From assembly GCA_963854735.1 (NCBI GenBank), contig OY978098.1, positions 1,536,001-1,600,000 of the forward strand: a stretch of DNA of 64,000 nt, given 5' to 3'. Under the pieces are notes generated by a model, which was not told where the DNA came from, did not search any database, and saw only the letters and a list, made by a program, of their open reading frames with translations. The translations under genes and the position numbers were made by a program. Below, piece after piece: positions 32,941 to 41,982 of the stretch. The first letter of the stretch is position 1; every line of letters begins with the position of its first letter. This DNA is from Marvania coccoides (lineage: Eukaryota; Chlorophyta; Trebouxiophyceae; Chlorellales; Chlorellaceae).

Positions 32941-33979
32941 TCACCACTGCAGCCATGGTTTCTCATTATTCTTGTTCTTCTTGCCCAACAGCTTGGAGAA
33001 CAGGTCGCCGCCGCTTCTGTGCAAAACATGAAGTGCCATGTGAGATAAAGAAGTAGGCCTTTGAGAAAGAAAATGCTCAAAACTTACGATGACAAAATTT
33101 GCTCCAGCTGTGGGCCTCTCACAGCCGCCAAATCCCTGAATTGGTGCATCGAAAGAGAAATCATCAAATTCAAACACCGCCATTTTAAATAATTTTTCGG
33201 CTGCATTCTAAAAAACAACATTTGGTTTAATTTAAAAACTCACGGGTCGTTGCGAATGCTGTCAAAGTCCTCGAACCCGCTGTCCTTCACCAGGGCTTCC
33301 AGGCACGTCAAAGCTGCAGCGGGGCTCCCCATTTTGCAGTAAGCGCACGCCATGTTGTACAAGCTCGCAGCCTCCTCGCCCTCGCTCGCACAGGCATACT
33401 CCTTGGGGCTGCCTTCCATGCGGTATACCCCAGCGCCTGGCAGCTCAAGCGCTAGCTGGAACATATCGATGGCCTCCTGGTACTGTGGCTCAGCGCGAGA
33501 AAACAGCTCCAGCCCCTTGGCGATGGCGTCTTTGCTGCGTTGGGGGGCGTCGGGGTTGGCCTGCAGCTTGGCACGGCGGGCGCGAGCAGCGGTGGAGGCG
33601 CTAGATCCCACTTGGTTTTTTTTCTCTTTTTGCTGCTGCTTCTCCTCCGCCTCGATTTTGTCCAAAAACGCGTTCTCGTTTAGCTCGACCTCCCTGCATT
33701 TTCGATAAAGAATGCTATACTTGAGGGAAGAGCATGAAAAAATAAAGGCAGGCGGCGGCAGCGGCGAGTCTTTAGACGTGCTCACTTGAAATCGCGATCC
33801 AGCAAATTTCCCACGCCCAAGGTGTCCTCAGACACCAATTCGAACTCGCTGACATTCTTCTTGGCTTGAATGGCCGATTTCCTGGCCTGAAGAGGCGAAA
33901 AGTGATTTGAAAATGAAGGGTTTGGGCGGACAAGAGCTCCCACGGGCCGAGAAAGGCTGGAGACGGTGCGCATCGCCAT
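32941..33979 (-). CDS. TPR-domain protein, probably plastid-targeted
   Basis: Four exons: 33979-33786, 33693-33244, 33135-33088 (only 48 nt) and 33016-32941; 255 aa. The start MAMRTVSSLSRPVGALVRP is a typical plastid or mitochondrial presequence. A charged helix (LDKIEAEEKQQQKEKKNQ) precedes tetratricopeptide motifs: SKDAIAKGLELFSRAEPQYQ, AIDMFQLALELPGAGV and AASLYNMACAYCKMGSPAAA. The small exon gives the conserved DPDLAAVRGPQLEQILSS, and the last exon SGGDLFSKLLGKK, ending PWLQW. The same layout (RSKDAIAKGLELF, ELPGAGV, YNMACAYCKM, DPDLAAVRG) occurs in plastid TPR proteins of plants and cyanobacteria of unclear role. It diverges from the RsgA-like gene by 143 bp. Confidence 0.78.
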
Positions 33980-34122
33980 AATTATTTTTTTAGAAATCTT
34001 ATTTCTTTTAAAAATGAACTTTATCTTCTGCAGATATGTTCACAGAATAAAAACATAATAAAAACGTTTTCAACCCTTGATGCATTAAAAATGCTTTAAT
34101 TAATGATGCTACACTCTCCATA
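33980..34122. promoter_or_regulatory. Shared divergent 5' region of the TPR and RsgA genes
   Basis: Only 143 bp lie between the two ATGs. The stretch is AT-rich. Sharing of one promoter is inferred from the spacing; both products are organelle-type proteins. Confidence 0.4.
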
Positions 34123-35638
34123 ATGCAATCAATATCGCGCTTACTGACTATCGACGCAGCCGTCGTCTCCAATCGATTGGAACTCCTCAAGACCCTGCCT
34201 CGGCTGCGCCAGGGCAGACACTGCACCCTCAGACATGACGAACACACGTTAATGTCGCGGAGGCTAGCAGTTCACAACGCCAGCTCCCCAGAAGCCGACC
34301 CTGCTCAGCCACCGCCGCTGCCGCCAGCTTGCACCTCTGCATATGGCCAGGTACGCAACACCCATCAGCACACAATCCACTGTAAAAAATATCACATTAC
34401 TCGTCTTCCCAATTTCCTTACGGTGTGTGCAGGTCATGGCCGCCCAGGCTAATTTCGTTCGCGTCAAAATTGACCGCCTCGAAGATGCCGCCGCCGGGCC
34501 GCCTCCCCGCTCCCAGCTGTTGTGCGTGGTGCGCGCGCTGCTGAAGAAGATCAAGCAAAACGTGCTGGTGGGCGACCGCGTGCGGGTGGTGGGCATAGAC
34601 TGGACCGACGGACGGGGAATGGTCGAAGGCGTTGCGCCTCGAAACAGCCGCTTGAAAGAGCCGCCAGTGGCCAACGTGAACCACGTGCTGCTGGTGTTCT
34701 CCACCGCCATGCCACCGCTGCAGCCCTCCGCCGCCACGCGCTACCTCATCGCTGCGGAAGCAGCGGGGCTGCCGGTGACGGTGGTACTGAATAAAGCTGA
34801 TTTGGTGGATGAAGAGGAGGCGGCGGCGCAGGAGGAGCGGGTGGCGGGGTGGGGTTACAAAACGCTGCGGATGAGTGTGGTGGACGCGCGCGGAATCGAG
34901 GCGCTGGAGGTTGTCTTGAAGGACAAAGTGACGGTGGTGGCGGGACCCTCTGGCGCCGGCAAGTCTTCGATTATTAACGCGCTGAGACTGCGGGCGGCGG
35001 GCGGGACGGGCACGTTGGAAGCCATGGCTGCGGCACCTTCGTCTCTGGTGGCAATAGAGGAGTACGAGGAGGAGGAAGAGTGTTGCGGCGAAGATGGCGT
35101 TGAAAAGGCAGAAATAACTGCTCGTCCTGAAGTGGAACTGCAAGCTGTGGGGGCGGTGTCGCAGCGCATCGGCCGCGGCAAGCACACCACCCGCAACGTA
35201 ACCCTCATGGAGCTGGGGTGCGGGGGGTTGGTAGTTGATACCCCTGGATTCAACCAACCCAGTGTTGAACTGCCGCCGGGGGAGTTGGCGCGCCATTTCC
35301 CAGAGGTGCGCGCCGCCCTGGAGCGCTCCCGCTGCGCGTTCAGCGACTGTCAGCACCTGGCGGAGCCTGGGTGTGCGGTAAGAGGCGATTGGGAGCGGTA
35401 CGGCCTGTACGTCGACTTGCATGCTGAGCTCGTAGTGCTGGAGGAGGTGATGGGGAAGCGGGCGGACGCGAAGCGGCGCAGAGAAGGGATGGTGCGGTTC
35501 AAGAGCAGAGTGGGGGGCCAGCAGGGGTTGGAGGCGAGGTTGGAAACGAAAAGCCATCGCCGGGTCTCCCGACGCTCAGTGAGGCAGCAGCTGTCTGAAG
35601 CGGTGAAGGACGTGGACGATGTGGATGCACCGCCTTAG
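34123..35638 (+). CDS. RSGA: Ribosome small-subunit maturation GTPase RsgA (YjeQ), organellar
   Basis: Exons 34123-34350 and 34433-35638, with an 82-nt intron; 477 aa. RsgA is a circularly permuted GTPase that checks late 30S assembly. Motifs come in the permuted order: G4 LNKADLVDEEE (about 195), G1 GPSGAGKSSIIN (about 246), the RGKHTTRNVTL switch (G2), G3 VVDTPGF (about 344), then the Cys/His zinc motif with CAFSDCQHLAEPGC (about 377). An OB-like part precedes (VGDRVRVVGIDW). The N-terminal about 75 residues form a targeting peptide (MQSISRLLTIDAAVVSNRLE). Unusual: between G1 and the switch sits an about 50-residue acidic, Cys-containing insert (YEEEEECCGEDGVE), longer than the bacterial loop. 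Plastid is the likelier location, but mitochondria cannot be excluded. Confidence 0.9.
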
Positions 35639-35854
35639 TTTTGGTTCGTTTTTATTTAAATGCGTTGAAAGAAAGAACGTTACATAAAATTAAGAAGCAT
35701 ACAAAGTAAAAATTCGTTCAAAACTTTAAAAAAACAGACATCGCTGCCATTAATTTCCTCAATCCTCCACACTCCCGCACAACGCCCCTCGCAGCACGAG
35801 ATACGCTCTGTCAGACTCTCAGTCGTCGTTTCAGGGCGTCTTTATTGGGACCAT

Positions 35855-36393
35855 TTAGTCTGCAAAAGAAAAAACAACGTTGAGTCGAGAGATTCACTAG
35901 AGACAGCATCAAAGACGACCGCAGGAAAATTAATGCGCTGTATACACGCACCATCATCGACGAATTCCCGGCGGTCGGTCCAGCGGGGCGGCCTGATGGC
36001 CTCAATCTCCTCAGAGCTGAGGTACTCTCCGGTTTCCTCTTTGGTGGCGCGGTTCAACGCACGCAGCTCCTCCAGCCGCTCCTCGTCGGCCTCGTCGCGG
36101 GAGATGTAAAACATGGGGGCCCCGATGCCCAGCATGAGGCCAAGCACGGCCCCAGCAGCGCCAATTTGGGTGTCAGGATCAGTCCAGTCGATTTCAAGGT
36201 CGGCAACGATGGGGTGGATGGCAGCCAGGAGCTCAGGGAGGGCAGCGACAGGGGCGGCAGTGGAGCGGCGCTGCTGCTGCTGAGGGCGGGCAGGGGCGAA
36301 GGCCGCACGCTGGGGGTGGGCGGACGACGCCTTGAAAGCGGCAGCAGCAGGCGCCTTGGCCTGAATGCGTAGGGAGGAGGCTTGGAGTGCCAT
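35855..36393 (-). CDS. Small plastid-targeted single-pass membrane protein
   Basis: Exon 1 is 36393-35952; the second exon contributes only two coding bases plus the stop (35859-35855) after a 92-nt intron; 148 aa. The first 50 residues are Ala, Gln, Arg and Ser-rich (MALQASSLRIQAKAPAAAAF), a plastid transit peptide. A short helix (ELLAAIHPIVADLEIDWTDP) leads to one membrane span (AAGAVLGLMLGIGAPMFYI), then a charged stromal tail (DEADEERLEELRALNRATKE, ETGEYLSSEEIEAI, PPRWTDRREFVDDD). The PPRWTDRREF end looks like a strongly conserved green-lineage motif from memory of similar plant proteins tied to photosystems, but I cannot give a name. It diverges from the plastid desaturase gene by 343 bp. 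Confidence 0.62.
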
Positions 36394-36736
36394 CCCTTGT
36401 GTTTTACGCTGGGGAGGAGTGAGGGAGGGGAGAGATGCTGCCTTAAGAGAGAGGTGTTTGTATTATAAACAAATCTCTAACCCAACAAAATTGGGAAGCT
36501 CTCAAGGTCTGCTCTTTGACGCTGCTAAAGAAGATCCCCCTGATATAATGCACCACAGAAACAAAGTTATAAATAATGAAGTGGTCCGAGTGCAGAAATT
36601 TCATGTAAACTCGCTAGAGCCACAAAAAGTTTCTAATTCGTTGATTTCGCAGCGAGCTGCGGGCAACCCGAATTATCACCCGAAAAAGCCACGTTCCGGA
36701 CATCTTTGCAAATTTAATTTGGAGGATCGTGAAAGA
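36394..36736. other. Divergent region between plastid membrane protein and desaturase
   Basis: 343 bp, AT-rich. An open frame runs through it into the desaturase start without domains, so it is most likely 5' untranslated and promoter sequence. Nothing specific recognised. Confidence 0.4.
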
Positions 36737-38384
36737 ATGATTGGAGCCACATCCACGGTCGGCCTTCGGGCATCGCCCGTTCTCGTCAGCGTGCAGCCCC
36801 GCGCTCGACTGGCGCAGAGGAGCGCACCCGTCGGCCGCGCCAGGATGGTCACCGTGAACATCGCCGCCCCTGCGGATTTTGCCTCCACCCAGGAGCAGCC
36901 CCGCTTCGAGGTTAGTCAGATGTCACGCAGCAAATTTAGGGTGGAATCGCAAAAGGGTGGCAGGAGAGCGGCATTTTGCAGCGCCGGAACTGTTAATTAC
37001 CTGTCAAGCCCACACAAATAAACACCTGAGTGGGCCATTTTCCCCTTCCTGGTGCTGATCATTTTTGAACTTTTTTACCTCTCTCAACAGGGCGGTCAAA
37101 AGCTGGCCAACCCCCCACCCTTCACCCTCCAAGAGCTGCGTGAGTCCATCCCCAAGGAGTGCTTCGAGCGCGATGCCGTCAAGTCCGCCCTCTACGTCGT
37201 CAAGGACCTTGCCATCGTGTTTGGCTTGGCCTACGCCGCCTACACCATCAACTCCCCCTTCCTCTGGCCGTTCTACTGGTTCGCGCAGGGCACCATGTTC
37301 TGGGCGCTCTTCGTGCTGGGCCACGACTGGTAAGAGAAACAAACTGCACAATAACTGGTTGACTACACTTATTTTTTGATTTTTTGTGAATTTCCCGCCG
37401 TCAACAAGCATTCAAAATTATGCCATTAGTATTCCTTTATATTTCGTTTAGTATTCCTCCCCATTTTCTTCTGTTCTAACCCTCGCATCTTTTCCTTTTT
37501 AATTACCTACCATCAGCGGCCACCAGAGCTTCTCCGCCAACAAGAAGCTCAACGACCTGATGGGGAACATCCTGCACTCCGCCATCATGGTGCCCTACCA
37601 CGGCTGGCGCATCTCTCACCGCACCCACCACGCCAACCACGGCTCCGTCGAGAACGACGAGTCATGGGTGCCCCCCACCGAGACCGCCTTCAACAACCTC
37701 GACGTGTGGGGAAAGCTGGGCCGCCTGCTCTTCCCCTTCCCCCTCTTCGCCTACCCCTTCTACCTCTTCAACCGCTCCCCCGGAAAGAACGGCAGCCACT
37801 TTGACCCCTCCTCAGACCTGTTTGCGCCCTCCGAGGCCCCGCTCATTCGCACCTCCAACGCCTTCCAGGTGGCCTGGTTCGGCGTGCTGGGCGCGTGCAC
37901 CGCCGCGCTGGGGCCCCTCGCCATGATCAGCCTCTACTTCTTGCCGTACTGGATGTTCGTGGTGTGGCTGGACGTGGGCACCTACCTCCACCACCACGGC
38001 CCCTCCGACCCCGAGGAGCAGATCCCTTGGTACCGCGGCGAGGAGTGGAACTACATGCGCGGCGGGCTGTCCACCATCGACCGCGACTACGGCATCTTCA
38101 ACAAGATCCAGCACGACATCGGCACCCACGTGGTGCACCACCTCTTCCCGCAGATCCCGCACTACAACCTGTGCAAGGCCACCGAGCACGCAAAGGTGGT
38201 GATGGGAGACTACTACCGCGAGCCCGAGCCGTCCCCCGGACTGCTCCCCACCCACCTCATTGAGCCGCTGGTGCGCTCCTTTGCCAGCGACCACTACGTG
38301 TCGGACGAGGGGGGCATCGTGTTCTACCAGAAGTCGCCTGAGGTCACGTGGAAGAGCGTGTTCGGCAAGAAAGCTGCCGCATGA
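36737..38384 (+). CDS. FAD7: Chloroplast omega-3 fatty acid desaturase (FAD7/FAD8 type)
   Basis: Exons 36737-36910, 37091-37329 and 37517-38384; introns of 180 and 187 nt; 426 aa. The enzyme adds the omega-3 double bond to 16:2 and 18:2 acyl chains of plastid lipids, giving 16:3 and 18:3. Three histidine boxes bind the di-iron centre: HDCGH (rebuilt across intron 2, about 136), HRTHH (about 172) and HVVHH (about 343). Other family marks are [23 protein letters not shown]-like [27 protein letters not shown] and [20 protein letters not shown]. The N-terminal about 55 residues ([20 protein letters not shown]) are a transit peptide, so the plastid form rather than the ER FAD3 form. The omega-3 assignment, not omega-6, rests on the [11 protein letters not shown] and DRDYG motifs. 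Confidence 0.92.
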
Positions 38385-39171
38385 GAGCTAACTAATTCAT
38401 GATGTCGGTTAGTTTTTAGTTGTTGGTCATTTCTTCGTCGCCATTCTTTCCTGCCCCCTTTCTTCTTATTCTTTTCTCCTTTCGGTTCTCTTCGTCGTTA
38501 TTACTACAAACAAAGATATCTTGAGTGTACCTTTTTCTTATGACACCACCAACCAAAAGAGTTCAACGCAGTTTTTAATTTTCAATTGATTCATCTCGAT
38601 TCCTATTCTTGCGGTGCGTGCCCGAGAGCTCTGCCTCCGCCGGGGCTACCCAATTATCACTTCCTACCATAGTACCCTTTGATGAACTGGAGAATTTCCG
38701 TCTGTTGAAATTTCTTTATCTTGTCGTGTGGTGAAAGCGTTAACCCAAAAACAGTCTCTGAAAAGTGAAAGTTTCTCAATGTACGCAGCAGCATTAGTTC
38801 CCAGGAAATTCTAATTCTTTCATGATTCAATCTGGCCGTATGCATTTATTAGTATGTAAAATAAAATACTATACTTTGTGAAGCGAAAAAAGCAATGAAG
38901 AAAGAATTAGAATAAGAAACATGCTCAGAGGGGGAGGTCTTTATTAAAGAGGTCTCCTTGAAAATTGCACGGCTTGCAGCGCCACAACTAGGCTGTGCAG
39001 CCCAGCCTCCCCGTCCGCTCACCCTCTTCCTTTATGCGCTGAGCCCGGGCAGCAGAGCGGTTGGAAGCGCTGCCTACCGGCTGATGGTCAGCAAAGCCAG
39101 ACAGCGTCGCGATACCTTTGTACAAGTAGTTGAATTGAAGCAAACTCATCAGCAAAACTGATCAGCAACGC
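38385..39171. other. Intergenic region
   Basis: About 790 bp between the desaturase stop and a pseudogene. Mostly AT-rich; a short GC-rich island lies at about 38970-39110 without a frame I can assign. I checked for a tRNA there and found no full cloverleaf. Confidence 0.35.
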
Positions 39172-39204
39172 TCAAATTTGAATTGCTATATGTTTTAAAA
39201 TTGT

Positions 39205-39680
39205 AATGCAAGTTTTGCTTCCCACCTCCTTGCCACCGAGGCTTCTCCGCTCCACAAGTGGCTGGCCGCCTCGCCGTCGTTGAGCACCCGCAGCGGTGGT
39301 GTGCCCCGCAGCTCCTCCGGCTGGTGCCGCAAAATCAGCTTGGCGCGGTCCATAGCCACCGCCAGGAAGTGCACCCGCCCCAACTGCAGCCTCCTCTTCG
39401 GTCATCCCGTTGCCAGGCAGCATCCGGCGCAGCTCCGCCGCCTCTTGGTCCACAAATCGCAGCGCCAGGGCTGCCCATTTGCGCAGCCACGCTGGGCCGT
39501 CAACAACAGCCAACAACAGCTCTTTGAAGCCATGGCAAGCCATGAGCTCATTGATTGAGGTACTCCAGGACGCCCTTTTGATTGATGCCCTTCCATCATG
39601 GCTTGACGTCACCAAAAGTTGGCACCGCCTGGTAGGTGAACCGCTTCTTTCCAGGCTCGTATCTGGTGGTGTCAACCGCG
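39205..39680 (-). pseudogene. Decayed gene copy of unknown family
   Basis: Minus-strand peptides that look real but lie in different frames and are broken by stops: RFTYQAVPTFGDVKP then a stop, WKGINQKGVLEYLNQ then a stop, MACHGFKELLLAVVDGPAWL through RRMLPGNGMTEEE, then a frame change and GRVHFLAVAMDRAKLILRHQ to VARRWEAKLALQF. Codon use is GC-rich like exons elsewhere. The fragments follow one another in order, so they derive from one coding sequence of at least 140 residues. Some breaks could be introns, but I find no splice sites that mend both stops. The family is not recognised. Confidence 0.5.
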
Positions 39681-39872
39681 AAGTTGAGAGGAAAAAAAAA
39701 AATACCAAGCCTAATTTATCTTCTTAACAAAACTCTTACACATGCCAACAGATTCGTTCAAAAGGGGCGTATGTATACATTTCTAAAGCCAAAAATGGAA
39801 TGTATCAGTTCACGGTCAACTATCAAATCAACTCTCCTAATGTACAATTCTTTCCTTCCCAAACCGACCATA

Positions 39873-41210
39873 CTACGATGTCGTCGCTGGGTTGCTCTCC
39901 ACGATGCTGCCAATCGCTGCCACCAGGGCCTCGGGGTCATACAACGCCCCGCCGTCCGCAGTCTGCACCGCCGGCACGCTCAGCACGCTGCGCACGCCCA
40001 GCTCGCGCAGAGCCTCCTCGTCCACCGCAATACCACCACCCCTGGGTACCACCACAGCGGTCACGTACGACGCAGCAGAGTTATTCAGTTGTCCCGCTCG
40101 CACCGACGCCCCCCGGCGATTCAGCGCCTCCGTGACCGCCGCCACCACGTCACTAGCAGCCATGGGACCCGAATGCGCCTGGCAGGAGGAGGTTTCTCGG
40201 TCCACGCCGCCGTTGAGCACCAAAACCTTGGGGCAATGGGCAGCTGCCACCGCCTCCCCCACCCCTTTCAGCACCAGAGAAGGGCAGACCGAGGTGTACA
40301 GCGAGCCCATGCCGTACACAATCGCGTCAGCTGCGTGCAGCCCGGAGATAACGCGCGGGTTAGGCAGCGGGGCGACCTCGTGCTCCTGGCGATCGCCTTC
40401 CGAAGAAAGGTAAAAAATGCGGCGGATGGGGGCGGGCAGCTGCTCCCAGTGCTGCTTGTCGACGAGCTGCGGGGAGGCGCAGAGCGCGGGGTGGGAGATC
40501 TCGTTCTGGCCGACGAGCACGGAGCCGTCAGTGAGCTCTGCTGCCAGGCTGATGCGCTCCTCCGTGCACACGGCAGGCAGCACCAGCGAGCCCTCGGGGA
40601 TGCGCGCCACGCGGGAGAACAGGAAGATGGCGGCCTCCAGCGAGCGGAAGAAGGTGCGAGCGCCCGCGAAAAAAAAATTACCCACAGAGCCGCTGCGGAA
40701 ATTGAAGCGCTCGGTGGAGTGGCGCAGGATGTTGACGTGAAAGTGAACCAAAAAGCCGCGGATTGTGTGCTTGTAGGGGTCGGAAACCCCCCTCCACAGC
40801 TCGTGGTCGCCTTCCACGATGGCATACCACTCCCGCTTGGCCTCTTCAGCAGAGCCAGAGGGCAGGCGGTAGGCCAGCAGCTGCCGCACAGCTTCCGCCT
40901 CCGCGTCGCTGTCGTCTGCCAGCCGCAGACAGCGGCTGCGGATGTCTCCCACAGCAGGGCCGCCCAGCACTCGCACGATCTCAGCGGTGCTGCCGCCGTC
41001 GTCTGAGACGGGAAGGACGTGCGTGACGCGGGTGGTGAGGTGGCGCACGTGTCCTGCCACGCTGTTGAACGCCGTGCCCCCAGAGAAGACCACCAGCGCG
41101 GGCTGTGGGTGGGCGAAGGCGGAGCACTCTGTGTGTGCGGTTGATGTTGTGGGGCGGAGGCCAAAGAGCGAGGTGTTGGGGTCGTCGGCGCTGGTGAAAG
41201 ACGTCGTCAT
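39873..41210 (-). CDS. CofD/YvcK-like protein (UPF0052, 2-phospho-L-lactate transferase superfamily)
   Basis: Single exon, 445 aa from the ATG at 41210. Seen: VVFSGGTAFNSVAGHV (nucleotide-sugar loop), THVLPVSDDGGSTAEIVRVLGG, PAVGDIRSRCLRLAD, RGFLVHFHVNIL, FNFRSGSVGNFFFAGA (the GNxxL/F motif), ADAIVYGMGSLYTSVCPSLV and KVLVLNGGVDRETSSC. These mark the CofD superfamily; bacterial YvcK binds UDP-sugars and links carbon flux to cell-wall synthesis, while archaeal CofD makes coenzyme F420. Fungi and green algae carry YvcK-type proteins of unknown role, so no reaction is assigned. No targeting peptide is obvious (MTTSFTSADDPNTSLFGLRP). The insert FFRSLEAAIFLFSRVARIPEG is typical for eukaryotic members. 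Confidence 0.82.
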   Translation of the reverse strand: MTTSFTSADDPNTSLFGLRPTTSTAHTECSAFAHPQPALVVFSGGTAFNSVAGHVRHLTTRVTHVLPVSDDGGSTAEIVRVLGGPAVGDIRSRCLRLADDSDAEAEAVRQLLAYRLPSGSAEEAKREWYAIVEGDHELWRGVSDPYKHTIRGFLVHFHVNILRHSTERFNFRSGSVGNFFFAGARTFFRSLEAAIFLFSRVARIPEGSLVLPAVCTEERISLAAELTDGSVLVGQNEISHPALCASPQLVDKQHWEQLPAPIRRIFYLSSEGDRQEHEVAPLPNPRVISGLHAADAIVYGMGSLYTSVCPSLVLKGVGEAVAAAHCPKVLVLNGGVDRETSSCQAHSGPMAASDVVAAVTEALNRRGASVRAGQLNNSAASYVTAVVVPRGGGIAVDEEALRELGVRSVLSVPAVQTADGGALYDPEALVAAIGSIVESNPATTS

Positions 41211-41982
41211 GGGTCCTGCCGTGCTGGATGCTGCGGAAGCGGACTCTATTAAAAAGGGAGGGAACAAAGAAGAGGCGGAGGCGGAGTTGAGTATTTTGTT
41301 TAATATTTATCTGGAGCTTTTTCGAACGGAAAACAGCCAGCATAGAACGCAGGCCGCCATCTGATTCAGCACCTTCACGCAGGCTGGCGGGCGGTGCGTG
41401 GTGTGCAGCCGAGGAGGAGGAGGGGGGGCTGAGGCGGGGAAGGTCTTTTGAGGGGGAAAAGCTCGCTGCCGGGGTGAGAGCGCGGCTGGGCGATGCACAA
41501 AAATTCCCAAAGAAATGCTGCGACTTGATCATTCTCCCAGGCCTTGCCAGGAGTCTATTTTCCCCAGTTCAAGATTGATTTTGTTGAAGTCAAAAACACA
41601 AAATGGGACTAGGGGAGTATACGAAGGCAATGGTTGAATGTGATGCTCTTTCATGTCACACTTTTTTTAAATAGCTGCAGAAAATGGTGCTCCAGCAACG
41701 AACAGTTTTGAAGAAACGAGTTCACTTGGAATGCGTCACTTCTATTGATTTAATAATACTGTGGAGATCATTGTGATTGGTCTGGGATCACCCCATAACC
41801 GGCAAGTGCTGTTCGTTTCACACTCGAAGCGATCTGACACGCATGGCAACTTAAACATCCTACCTCTGCAAGGTTGAAGGCGTTTAAGGCCACCATCTCG
41901 CAAATAATCGCTGATCTAATTCATCATAGTCAACGAATGAGCACCAAAGCCTGCTGCTAAAAACTCGAACATTCCCAAAACC
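41211..41982. other. Divergent region between the CofD-like and DGAT1 genes
   Basis: About 770 bp. The left 300 bp is GC-mixed and probably 5' untranslated sequence; the rest is AT-rich. No gene recognised. Confidence 0.4.

Noticed and set aside
39040..39120. Possible tRNA gene
   Set aside because: A D-arm-like AGAGCGGTTGGAAGCGC is present, but no T-loop GGTTCGANTCC and no matching acceptor stem.
39636..41006. Plus-strand open frame of 456 codons
   Set aside because: Antisense of the CofD-like gene; His/Gln/Arg-rich translation is typical of shadows in GC-rich exons.
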